Source of the DNA: Spirochaetota bacterium
GTDB taxonomy: Bacteria > Spirochaetota > B62-G9 > DRHN01
Reading direction: 5' to 3'
Length of the DNA: 16,204 nucleotides
Assembly (NCBI GenBank): GCA_023136305.1
Contig: JAGLSF010000014.1
Span: forward strand, 1 to 16,204
This document shows, in pieces, positions 1 through 6,870 of the stretch. Every line of letters begins with the position of its first letter. Position 1 is the first letter of the stretch. Position numbers and translations under genes: made by a program. The notes under the pieces were generated by a model that saw nothing but the letters and a program-made list of their open reading frames with translations, was not told the origin of the DNA and searched no databases.

Positions 1-1
1 A

Positions 2-136
2 AATGCAATAGATTGGGACGGGAAGAGCCTGCAAGAGCGCTTATTTACAAAATTCTTGACGCATGCCCTTCCGCATGAGTATAGTGAGCGTACCCTAAAT
101 ATCATGCGGGAAGTCTGGACCTGGAGGGCAGGATGA
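2..136 (+). CDS. 3' end of an unidentified protein-coding gene (partial)
   Basis: One frame is open from the window edge to a TGA at 134-136 and encodes a 44-residue C-terminal tail rich in Leu, Arg, His and Trp, ending VWTWRAG. The TGA overlaps the ATG of the EF-G-like gene (ATGA), the typical arrangement of translationally coupled neighbours. The other two frames are closed by stops within this stretch. I do not recognise the family: there is no motif in the visible tail. It could be a non-coding extension that happens to be open, but the ATGA junction and the good Shine-Dalgarno (GGAGGGCAGG) lying inside the frame favour a real upstream gene in the same operon. Confidence 0.5.
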   Translation, partial: NAIDWDGKSLQERLFTKFLTHALPHEYSERTLNIMREVWTWRAG

Positions 137-2220
137 AGAAGATCAATATCGCGCTTACAGGACACACATCGGTGGGAAAAACATCCTTTGTGGACACAAT
201 GCTGTGGGATATAGGCGCGATTGACACGCTCGGAAAAGTTGACGATGGTAAATCCCAGAGCGATTATGATGAGGAGGAGATCAAACGGAAGATCTCGATA
301 AAATCAGCCGTCTTTTCGGTTGATCATAATGACCACCGTGTAAACATCGTCGACACGCCGGGTTCCCCCGATTTTTCCGGTGAGATCGTCTCCTCCCTCT
401 ACAGCGTTGATTCGATCCTCCTCATTATTGACGCGGTAAACGGCGTTGAGATAGAGACCTCGAAGCTCTGGACCCGGGCAAAGGATATGGAAAAGCCTGT
501 CATCATATTCGTCAACAAGATGGACAAAGAGAGGGCAGATTTCAACTCGGTACTCGAAAACATACGAAAGAACCTGGGGGTAAAACTCTTTCCCGTGCAA
601 ATTCCTGTCGGGCAGGAGGCAGGATTCAAGGGTGTCGTGGACCTCATCAGAATGAAGGCCCTTCTGTACGACGGCGATCAGAAAAAGGGAAAGGAAGGAG
701 ATATCCCCGATGATCTGAAGGATGAGGCCGAGAACCTGAAGAACGAACTGATCGAAACCGCAGCAGAATCAACGGACGAGCTGACCGAAAAGTACCTTGA
801 AGGTGAGAACCTCACGGAAGATGAAATCATGCAGGGCTTACGCGAGATGGTGATGCAGGGAGATTCGGTTCCCGTACTGTGCGGGTCCTGTTCCATGAAC
901 CGTGGGATCTCAGATGCCCTCGATATGATAACGCTTCTAGCACCGCCCTCGGATTACTGGAAAAAAATGCCAGCTGTGGACGCAAACGACCACAGCAAGG
1001 AAGTAGAAATTCTCCGTACCAATGACTCCGAATTCTCCGGCGTGGTATTCAAAACCATAATCGATCAATTTGCGGGAAAGATATCGTTCCTCAGGATCTT
1101 TTCCGGCGTACTGCACTCAGAAGAAGAAGTCTACAATGCCACGAAGGAAAAAAAGGAGAAGCTCTCCAAGCTTGCCCTGCCCTTTGGCAGAAACCAGAAC
1201 CCCCTGAAGGGGGACGCTTCAGAAGGCGACATTGTTGTGCTCACCAAGCTGCCCTATGCAGAAACAGGCCATACGCTCTGCTCTCCCGACAGGGAGGTGA
1301 ACTTTCCAGATTTTAAGCTTCCCAGCCCCGTGCACAGCGTGGCAATCAAGGCGAAGAACAAGAAAGAGGAAGACAAGCTCAACATGCTCATACAGCGGGC
1401 TGCCGAAGAGGACGTATCCTTTCACGTGGATTACAACAAGGAGACCAAGCAGACCGTCATATCGGGCATGGGGGAGTTGCAGTTCAACATCATCCTCTCC
1501 CGAATCAAGGATAAACAGGGTATCGAATTCATAACGTCCACGCCTCTCGTGGCCTATCGCGAGACCATTCAGGCAGCCGGCAAGGCAAACTACAAGCACA
1601 AGAAGCAGTCGGGTGGACATGGACAGTACGGTGAAGTGTACCTTGAAATCGAACCGCTTGAGCGAAGCGGTGGTTTCGAGTTTGTCGACAAGATCGTGGG
1701 CGGAGCCATACCGAAAGGGTATATTCCCGGCGTGGAAAAGGGTATCGCTGAAGCCATGGGGGAAGGTGTAGTCGCTGGATACCCCGTCGTCGATGTCAGG
1801 GTAAGCCTCGTCTTCGGCTCCTACCATGATGTCGACTCTTCCGAGCTCTCCTTCAAGATCGCGGGAAGGCATGCCTTCAAACTGGCCATGGAGCAGTCAA
1901 AACCGACCCTGCTCGAACCGGTCATGAATCTCAGCGTTTATGTAAGTGATCAGTATACGGGTGATATCATGAGTGATCTGAACTCGAAAAGGGGGAGAGT
2001 GCTCGGCATGGATAATTTCGGCGGCGGAATTCAGAAGACCCAAGCCACGGTTCCCCAGTCAGAACTGCTCAAATACTCCATTGAACTCAGGTCAATTACT
2101 TCGGGTACGGGATCCTTTGAAATGGAGTTCTCCCACTACGATCCCATAAGCGGGAAGATTGCCGAAGACGTCGTGACTGAGACGCAGCGAAGGAAGGAAG
2201 AGGAAGCCAAGGAGAAGTAA
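133..2220 (+). CDS. EF-G-like translational GTPase (second-type elongation factor G)
   Basis: This 695-residue protein has the five-domain layout of elongation factor G. The GTPase domain spans about residues 1-275, with P-loop GHTSVGKT (10-17), a DTPG G3 motif (75-78) and NKMD (128-131). A beta-barrel domain II follows, then domain III, a domain IV with GGHGQYGEV and YHDVDSSE signatures, and a C-terminal domain V. Family members act on the ribosome in translocation or recycling. The sequence differs from canonical EF-G in the switches: the usual RGITI is RKISI (52-56), and DTPGHVDF is DTPGSPDF, so the histidine that normally activates water is absent. This places it in the EF-G-like/EF-G2 group and not as the main fusA. 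The ATG at 133 is preceded by GGAGGGCAGG. The gene sits between an overlapping upstream gene and dtd, a translation quality-control gene. The exact role (back-up translocase, recycling factor or stress factor) cannot be read from sequence. Confidence 0.9.
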   Translation: MKKINIALTGHTSVGKTSFVDTMLWDIGAIDTLGKVDDGKSQSDYDEEEIKRKISIKSAVFSVDHNDHRVNIVDTPGSPDFSGEIVSSLYSVDSILLIIDAVNGVEIETSKLWTRAKDMEKPVIIFVNKMDKERADFNSVLENIRKNLGVKLFPVQIPVGQEAGFKGVVDLIRMKALLYDGDQKKGKEGDIPDDLKDEAENLKNELIETAAESTDELTEKYLEGENLTEDEIMQGLREMVMQGDSVPVLCGSCSMNRGISDALDMITLLAPPSDYWKKMPAVDANDHSKEVEILRTNDSEFSGVVFKTIIDQFAGKISFLRIFSGVLHSEEEVYNATKEKKEKLSKLALPFGRNQNPLKGDASEGDIVVLTKLPYAETGHTLCSPDREVNFPDFKLPSPVHSVAIKAKNKKEEDKLNMLIQRAAEEDVSFHVDYNKETKQTVISGMGELQFNIILSRIKDKQGIEFITSTPLVAYRETIQAAGKANYKHKKQSGGHGQYGEVYLEIEPLERSGGFEFVDKIVGGAIPKGYIPGVEKGIAEAMGEGVVAGYPVVDVRVSLVFGSYHDVDSSELSFKIAGRHAFKLAMEQSKPTLLEPVMNLSVYVSDQYTGDIMSDLNSKRGRVLGMDNFGGGIQKTQATVPQSELLKYSIELRSITSGTGSFEMEFSHYDPISGKIAEDVVTETQRRKEEEAKEK

Positions 2221-2258
2221 TACCAGCCGCACAATCGGGGCAAACCCGAGACGAAAAC

Positions 2259-2708
2259 ATGATTGCATTGATTCAGAGGGTATGCAGCGCGAAGGTGGCG
2301 GTAGAGGGAGAGGTCATCTCGGAAATCGGGCCAGGAATTCTCCTCTTACTTGGCATTGGCCACGATGACAGTCAGGCAGACATCGAATATATAACCAGGA
2401 AAACCGTCTATCTTCGCATTTTCAGTGATCCACAGGGAAATCTCAACCGTTCTCTCATCGATACAGGCGGTGAAATACTCATAGTGTCGCAGTTTACCCT
2501 GCTTGCGGATATAAAAAAAGGGAGAAGGCCATCCTTCACCCGTGCCGCTCCGCCAGCGACTGCAGAACCACTCTACCGAATGGCCATCGAGGAGTTTCAT
2601 CGCTACGATATTCGGGTGCAGGAAGGATGTTTCGGAACAATGATGGAAGTCAGCCTCATAAACGACGGGCCTGTTACCATCATCGTGAACTCCAGAGAGT
2701 CTAATTAG
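2259..2708 (+). CDS. dtd: D-aminoacyl-tRNA deacylase (DTD)
   Basis: This cytosolic homodimeric enzyme hydrolyses D-amino acids (and glycine mischarged on tRNA-Ala) from tRNA, a chiral proofreading step in translation. The 149-residue length is normal for DTD. Family signatures are all present: the N-terminal MIALIQRV strand, SQFTL (77-81), the KGRRPSF segment (87-93), and the C-terminal FGTMMEVSLINDGPVT stretch carrying the Gly-cisPro motif (G137-P138) used for chiral selection. It begins 38 bases after the EF-G-like gene on the same strand and is probably co-transcribed with it, which gives a small translation-related unit. The ribosome-binding site before ATG 2259 is weak (purine-rich GAGACGAAAA). 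No convincing terminator follows the stop; the sequence becomes AT-rich. Confidence 0.97.
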   Translation: MIALIQRVCSAKVAVEGEVISEIGPGILLLLGIGHDDSQADIEYITRKTVYLRIFSDPQGNLNRSLIDTGGEILIVSQFTLLADIKKGRRPSFTRAAPPATAEPLYRMAIEEFHRYDIRVQEGCFGTMMEVSLINDGPVTIIVNSRESN

Positions 2709-2868
2709 TTTCTGGTCAACAATTCGCATTTTACAAATAAGTTCACATGTATACTGATATAAATAACTTTATATTAATAAATAAGAAACTAATGATTGAG
2801 CTGGTGTATAAGATGTGCTCTCCAATGAAGAGTTTGCACCAGCGACTAATCCCCTCTAGGATAGTTGT
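2709..2868 (+). promoter_or_regulatory. AT-rich intergenic leader with a hairpin ahead of the metallo-hydrolase
   Basis: The first half (about 2721-2790) is strongly AT-rich, unlike the rest of the window, and contains TATACT (2750-2755) as a possible -10. TTTACA (2730-2735) lies only 14 bases upstream, shorter than ideal, so the promoter assignment is tentative. The second half contains an inverted repeat: GCTGGTG (2800-2806) pairs perfectly with CACCAGC (2837-2843), and an inner GCTCT (2817-2821) pairs with AGAGT (2829-2833) around a 7-base loop. No T-tract follows, so it is not an intrinsic terminator. It would lie in the 5' untranslated region of the next gene, ending before an AGGAT ribosome-binding site at about 2858-2862. 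Confidence 0.4.
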
Positions 2869-3480
2869 ATGCAGCTGATACCAAAAGTGCTGGGCATCAT
2901 GTCATCAAATTGCTATATCCTGAGAAATGAACAGGAGGCAGTTGTAATCGATCCTGGAGGGAACCCCGAGCTCATTTACCCGGAAATAGGCAAGCGAAAA
3001 CTCCTCTATATAATTGAAACGCACGGGCATTACGACCATATCGGAGGCACCAACGCACTGAAAGCCCGCTACGACACCACGCTGGTTGTCAGCAAGCTTG
3101 ATTATACAATGCTTCTGAATCCGGGGCTGAACCTCTCTATCATGGTTGACTCTCCATACATCTCAGTAGCACCAGATAAGCTTCTCGAAGATGGGGACAG
3201 GCTCCCCTTTGACGGAACCGATCTTGAGGTCATACACACACCAGGCCATACGGTGGGAAGTATCTGTATAAGGATCAGGGATATGCTCTTTGCAGGCGAC
3301 ACCCTCTTCTACCACTCTGTCGGAAGGACGGACCTTCCCACAGGTTCAGCAGAAGATCTGCGGGCCAGTATACTTCAGAGACTCTACGTGCTGCCCGATG
3401 ACACCAGGGTGTATACCGGACATGGTGAGCACACCACCATTGGAGAGGAGAAGCGGCACAACGATTTTGTACGCATGTGA
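2869..3480 (+). CDS. Metallo-beta-lactamase-fold hydrolase, glyoxalase II-like
   Basis: This is a single-domain, 203-residue MBL-fold protein. The metal-binding signature is complete: THGHYDHIGG (H52, H54, D56, H57), HTPGHTVGS (H127), FAGDTLF (D144) and YTGHGEHT (H185). The GRTDLPTG segment after the bridging aspartate is characteristic of the small YcbL/glyoxalase II-like subfamily, which hydrolyses thioesters such as S-lactoylglutathione-type substrates. The long C-terminal substrate-binding extension of full glyoxalase II (about 250 residues) is missing, so the true substrate is unknown. There is no signal peptide, so it is probably cytosolic. It starts at ATG 2869 with an AGGAT ribosome-binding site. 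It ends just before the trp promoter, and its own transcription has no evident terminator before the trp leader. Confidence 0.88.
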   Translation: MQLIPKVLGIMSSNCYILRNEQEAVVIDPGGNPELIYPEIGKRKLLYIIETHGHYDHIGGTNALKARYDTTLVVSKLDYTMLLNPGLNLSIMVDSPYISVAPDKLLEDGDRLPFDGTDLEVIHTPGHTVGSICIRIRDMLFAGDTLFYHSVGRTDLPTGSAEDLRASILQRLYVLPDDTRVYTGHGEHTTIGEEKRHNDFVRM

Positions 3481-3490
3481 CCGATTTCTC

Positions 3491-3518
3491 TTGACATTTC
3501 ATGAGCATGGGGTATCTT
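3491..3518 (+). promoter_or_regulatory. Probable sigma-70-type promoter of the trp operon
   Basis: A perfect TTGACA -35 hexamer lies at 3491-3496, ten bases after the preceding stop codon. TATCTT (4 of 6 consensus bases) is at 3513-3518, giving a 16-base spacer. Transcription would begin near 3525, so the leader RNA ahead of trpE would be about 245 bases. A short CTAT-AC-ATAG dyad lies at 3527-3536, around the predicted start, and could be an operator. It does not resemble the E. coli TrpR operator (CTAGTTAACTAG core), so repressor control is not supported here. Confidence 0.6.
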
Positions 3519-3556
3519 GGGTCAACCTATACATAGTAGGGATGATAGAGAAAAAA

Positions 3557-3619
3557 ATGCAGCGTTTCGATACAGTGATGACATCGCACAATAACTACTG
3601 GTGGTGGTTCTGGCTTTAG
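3557..3619 (+). CDS. trpL: trp operon leader peptide (attenuation sensor)
   Basis: This is a 20-codon reading frame between the trp promoter and trpE, ending in the residues YWWWFWL followed by TAG at 3617-3619. Four of the last six codons are Trp (TGG at 3599, 3602, 3605 and 3611), which is essentially never random. The ATG at 3557 has a weak AGAG site six bases upstream. An in-frame ATG at 3542 would add five residues, but its nearest purine run is too close. The last Trp codons form the left arm of the first leader hairpin, so ribosome position is directly linked to RNA folding. The expected role is that of E. coli TrpL: when charged tRNA-Trp is scarce, the ribosome stalls on the Trp codons and the downstream terminator is prevented from forming. 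The peptide itself probably has no function. Confidence 0.88.
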   Translation: MQRFDTVMTSHNNYWWWFWL

Positions 3620-3628
3620 CCGGAACCA
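3605..3628 (+). promoter_or_regulatory. trp leader hairpin 1:2 (overlaps Trp codons)
   Basis: TGGTTCTGGC (3605-3614) pairs with GCCGGAACCA (3619-3628) over 10 bp, including one G-U wobble, around a TTTA loop. The left arm is made of the third Trp codon, Phe and the fourth Trp codon. The right arm begins at the last base of the leader stop codon. A ribosome stalled on the Trp codons would cover the left arm and release the right arm; a ribosome at the stop codon would cover both. Confidence 0.75.
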
Positions 3629-3643
3629 GTGCGTTCACCTGAT

Positions 3644-3685
3644 AGGCCGCAGGTTCTGGCTCAGACAAGCCAGGTTCTGCGGCCT
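3644..3685 (+). promoter_or_regulatory. trp leader hairpin 3:4 (central stem-loop)
   Basis: AGGCCGCAG (3644-3652) pairs perfectly with CTGCGGCCT (3677-3685). After a symmetric GTT/GTT internal loop, CTGGC (3656-3660) pairs with GCCAG (3669-3673) around an 8-base loop, giving 14 bp in total. The inner left arm contains GGTTCTGGC (3652-3660), a second copy of the sequence in the leader Trp-codon arm, so the right arm of hairpin 1:2 (3619-3627) can pair with it instead (9 bp). The stem is followed by TGTTTCGTTT, which is T-rich but interrupted. Confidence 0.8.
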
Positions 3686-3712
3686 GTTTCGTTTCGTACA
3701 GGCTGTAAGACC
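3673..3712 (+). promoter_or_regulatory. trp leader antiterminator 4:5
   Basis: The segment 3673-3687, containing GCGGCCTGT, can pair with 3698-3712, containing ACAGGCTGT. The core is 9 bp (two G-U wobbles). It extends by about five more pairs, with single-base bulges, through GGTTCT against AAGACC, around the loop TTCGTTTCGT. This pairing consumes both the right arm of the central hairpin and nearly all of the left arm of the terminator, so it is mutually exclusive with both. The folding was done by eye; relative stabilities were not computed. Confidence 0.65.
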
Positions 3713-3735
3713 GGTTTCGGTTTTACGGCCTTTTT
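3701..3735 (+). terminator. trp attenuator: intrinsic terminator (5:6)
   Basis: GGCTGTAAGACCG (3701-3713) pairs with CGGTTTTACGGCC (3718-3730) over 13 continuous base pairs, two of them G-U, with a GTTT loop. TTTTT (3731-3735) follows directly. This is a textbook rho-independent terminator placed 35 bases before trpE, well inside the leader transcript, so it must act as an attenuator and not as the end of an operon. Confidence 0.92.
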
Positions 3736-3769
3736 CTATTGAGGAAATATTCTTCAGGAGGAAAAGCTC

Positions 3770-5251
3770 ATGCGAACTGAGAGAAAGACAAAAAACAGCA
3801 TGGTCAGGGTCATTTCAGGAGAAAAATTCACCCCCTATTCGCTGTACAGAAAGCTGGACGGACGGGCACTGCTCGAATCAGCTTCCTTTACCAGGGGCAA
3901 GGCCCGGTTCTCACTCATACTGGTGAAGGAGGCATTTAAGGTACAGCAGGATGGCGGGTCCATGACCCTTGTCCGTGACGGCGAGGTGTTTCCCCTGCCA
4001 CAGGGTACAAAACGGCCTTCGACAGGGGCACGTACATGGTCGGAAGCCAATTTTACGTCAAATGCCCACTCGCCGCAAAGCGACATCCTTGATGTTCTTC
4101 AGTCCCTGGCAGACCAGCATAGAGGGGAACACCGCAGTTTTCCCTTCCCCGCGGGCGGGATCGGCTATCTGAGCTATGAATTTGCGCGTCATTTCGATGA
4201 TGTGCGTCTGAAGTCGAAAATCGACAGCCTGAGTTTGCCAGAGGCAGCATTCATGTGCGGCAACCTGTTTCTTATTTTTGACCACTACACTGACACTATC
4301 TCAATCGTGGCACTGAACTATGACGGTTTCGAAATTAACCTTGAACGCGCGGTTGACGAGACCGAAGAGCGCATACACGATCTGGACTTCAATTATCTGA
4401 ACCCCTCACAGAGAGAGTACGGGTGTATTCAATTGAGTCCCGATTCAGAAAAGGATCGATTTACAGACGGGGTTGTCAGGATACGTCGGGAAATAAAGAA
4501 GGGGAACATACTGCAGGGTGTGCTGTCGAGGCGGGTCATACTTCAAACCGAGATGCCGGGCCTCGAAGCCTATAGGCGGCTTCGCTCTCTCAATCCGTCA
4601 CCCTACATGTTTTTTCTGGATTTCGGCTCATTTCAGCTCTTCGGCTCTTCCCCTGAGATGCACGTCAAGGTCGATGGGAATCGCGTCATCACCCGACCCA
4701 TCGCCGGCACGCGCCGGAGAGGTGAAACCCGCGAAGAGGACCTGGCACTGGAGAAAGAACTTCTTTCCGATGAAAAGGAGCGGGCCGAACATCTGATGCT
4801 CGTAGACCTCGCACGCAACGACCTGGGCCGCGTGTGCGTCCCCGGTACTGTGGAGGTTACGGAATTCAATGCAGTAGAGCATTACTCACATGTGATGCAT
4901 ATTGTATCGCAGGTTGAGGGTGAGCTCAGGCCGGACATGAGGGGAATCGAGGCAATACGAAAAACCTTCCCCGCAGGGACGGTATCCGGGGCACCGAAGA
5001 TACGGGCCATGGAAATCGTTGACTCTATCGAAGAGTACTCCCGCAGCTTCTATGCCGGTCTGGTGGGGTATATCGAACCCGATGGTTCCCTTGACACCTG
5101 TATCACCATCCGGAGCGCACTGCGAAAGGATGACCTGCTCATTCTGCAGGCGGGAGCAGGCATCGTGTGGGATTCCGTCCCGGAACGGGAGCTCGAGGAA
5201 ACATCGGAAAAATTACGTGCCCTCGGCAAATCACTGGGAATGGAGGTATAA
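3770..5251 (+). CDS. trpE: Anthranilate synthase component I
   Basis: TrpE converts chorismate to anthranilate, using ammonia delivered by the glutaminase subunit TrpG; this is the first committed step of tryptophan synthesis. The 493-residue length is typical. The N-terminal lobe carries LLES (34-37), the tryptophan feedback-binding motif, and NPSPYMFFL supplies the other side of that pocket, so feedback inhibition is expected. The C-terminal chorismate-binding domain shows [29 protein letters not shown] and [17 protein letters not shown], the active-site signatures. The start at ATG 3770 is fixed by a strong AGGAGG (3756-3761) at 8-base spacing. It is the first structural gene after the attenuator, and trpG starts two bases after its stop. 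The closest alternative families are aminodeoxychorismate synthase PabB and isochorismate synthases. Context and the LLES motif rule these out in practice. Confidence 0.97.
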   Translation: MRTERKTKNSMVRVISGEKFTPYSLYRKLDGRALLESASFTRGKARFSLILVKEAFKVQQDGGSMTLVRDGEVFPLPQGTKRPSTGARTWSEANFTSNAHSPQSDILDVLQSLADQHRGEHRSFPFPAGGIGYLSYEFARHFDDVRLKSKIDSLSLPEAAFMCGNLFLIFDHYTDTISIVALNYDGFEINLERAVDETEERIHDLDFNYLNPSQREYGCIQLSPDSEKDRFTDGVVRIRREIKKGNILQGVLSRRVILQTEMPGLEAYRRLRSLNPSPYMFFLDFGSFQLFGSSPEMHVKVDGNRVITRPIAGTRRRGETREEDLALEKELLSDEKERAEHLMLVDLARNDLGRVCVPGTVEVTEFNAVEHYSHVMHIVSQVEGELRPDMRGIEAIRKTFPAGTVSGAPKIRAMEIVDSIEEYSRSFYAGLVGYIEPDGSLDTCITIRSALRKDDLLILQAGAGIVWDSVPERELEETSEKLRALGKSLGMEV

Positions 5252-5253
5252 TC

Positions 5254-6870
5254 ATGATTCTCATCATCGACAACTATGACTCTTTCACCTACAACCTCTA
5301 TCAGTACATTACACAGCTCTACGACGGCGAGGTACAGGTGTTCAGGAATGACCGTATCGATATCCCCCGCATCGAAGACCTGTGTCCGGAAGCCATACTC
5401 ATCTCACCCGGTCCGGGAAGGCCCGAAGAGGCTGGGATTTCGGTTGAAGTGATCAACCACTTCACAGGCAGGATACCGATACTGGGAGTCTGTCTTGGCC
5501 ATCAGGCCATCGGGTACGCCTTCGGCGGCTCCATTAAGCGGGCCAACAGCATCGTGCACGGCAAAACCGATGACATCGTCCATGACGGCAAAGGTCTCTT
5601 CAGAAACATACCCTCACCCGTCAGGCTGACACGCTATCATTCTCTGGCCGTGTATCGCGAGACCCTTCCGCCTGAGCTGGAGATAACCGCCTTCACAAAA
5701 GACGGGGAGATCATGGGTATTCGGCACCGGGAACACGTCGTGGAGGGTGTCCAGTTTCACCCCGAATCCATCGCGTCGGAATACGGCAAGAAAATCCTGC
5801 AGAATTTCATCCACTACATTCGGGACCCTTTCAATATACCCGACATCATAACACACATACTCTCAGGTAAAGAACTCTCCGTGGAACAGGCCGCATCGAT
5901 TATGGAAGAGATGACGAACGGAGAACTCACCGAAGCGCAAACCGCCTCCTTTCTCACAGCCATGAACACGAGGCAGGTTACGGCAGAAGAGCTCTACGGC
6001 CTCGCCTCTGTCCTGAACCGAAAGAAATTGTCCGTGCACAGTATGGGGCCCTGCATCGATACCTGCGGTACAGGAGGAGACCATTCCGGGACCTTCAATA
6101 TATCATCCATGGCTGCGCTTATTGCCGCATCTTGCGGTGTAGGGGTCGCCAAGCATGGGAACAGAAGCGTCAGTTCCCGTTCCGGGAGTGCCGATTTCTA
6201 TGAGCGGCTCGGTATCCCGATCGATCTGCAGCCCAATGAAGCAGAGAAGCTCCTGCAGCAAACAGGATTTACCTTCTTCTTTGCCCCTCTCTATCACCGT
6301 TCGATGAAGCACGCCTCTGTCGTTCGAAGAGAGCTCGGTATTCAAACAGTGATGAACCTTCTCGGACCACTCATCAATCCTGCTGACGTTGACTTCCAGC
6401 TTCTCGGCGTCTACAACGGGGACCTCTGTACCCCTATGGCACAGGCTTCCCGTATGCTTGGAAGGAAAAAAGTCATGGCCGTACACAGCCAGGACGGTCT
6501 CGACGAGATCTCGGTGTGCGCGCCCACAACCATTGTGGAAACCGGAAGTGGGAATGGGATTGCCGAGTATCTCCTCATTCCTGAAGAGCTTGGTATTGAA
6601 GAATGCTCCATGGATGATCTCATGGGCGGTACACCGGAAGACAATGCCGACATTGCTCTGGAGCTGCTGGGAGGCGGCGGAAATCACACCCTGAGAGAAT
6701 CAGTGGCTCTCAATGCAGGGGCAGCCCTCTACGTTGCCGGCAAGGCTTCCGGGATTGCAGAGGGGTACAGGACCGCCCTTGAGGCTCTGGAATCGGGCAA
6801 GACTGCGGAGAAACTGGATGAGATCAGGAAGGTCGGGCTCACACTGCGGGAGAGGGGGGTGGGTGCATGA
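5254..6870 (+). CDS. trpGD: TrpG-TrpD fusion: anthranilate synthase glutaminase / anthranilate phosphoribosyltransferase
   Basis: This is a bifunctional protein of 538 residues. Residues 1 to about 190 form a class I glutamine amidotransferase with GVCLGHQ (nucleophile C80) and FHPES (H169, E171), which supplies ammonia to TrpE. Residues from about 197 to the end form TrpD, which joins anthranilate to PRPP; it shows the phosphoribosyl-binding [15 protein letters not shown] (271-285) and [15 protein letters not shown] (300-314). The ATG at 5254 has GGAGG seven bases upstream and lies two bases after the trpE stop. In-frame codons upstream belong to the out-of-frame region of trpE and are not part of the protein. 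The same fusion order is known in enterobacteria and several other lineages. Its stop overlaps the start of trpCF (ATGA). Confidence 0.97.
   Translation: MILIIDNYDSFTYNLYQYITQLYDGEVQVFRNDRIDIPRIEDLCPEAILISPGPGRPEEAGISVEVINHFTGRIPILGVCLGHQAIGYAFGGSIKRANSIVHGKTDDIVHDGKGLFRNIPSPVRLTRYHSLAVYRETLPPELEITAFTKDGEIMGIRHREHVVEGVQFHPESIASEYGKKILQNFIHYIRDPFNIPDIITHILSGKELSVEQAASIMEEMTNGELTEAQTASFLTAMNTRQVTAEELYGLASVLNRKKLSVHSMGPCIDTCGTGGDHSGTFNISSMAALIAASCGVGVAKHGNRSVSSRSGSADFYERLGIPIDLQPNEAEKLLQQTGFTFFFAPLYHRSMKHASVVRRELGIQTVMNLLGPLINPADVDFQLLGVYNGDLCTPMAQASRMLGRKKVMAVHSQDGLDEISVCAPTTIVETGSGNGIAEYLLIPEELGIEECSMDDLMGGTPEDNADIALELLGGGGNHTLRESVALNAGAALYVAGKASGIAEGYRTALEALESGKTAEKLDEIRKVGLTLRERGVGA

Noticed and set aside
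1219..1872. A 217-codon open frame on the minus strand inside the EF-G-like gene
   Set aside because: It lies wholly antisense to a strongly conserved coding sequence and has no recognisable motif or ribosome-binding site. Such shadows are expected in GC-biased codon use.
3520..3541. TrpR-type operator at the trp promoter
   Set aside because: Only a weak CTAT-AC-ATAG dyad is present, with none of the CTAG-rich symmetry of known TrpR operators. Attenuation explains the regulation without it.
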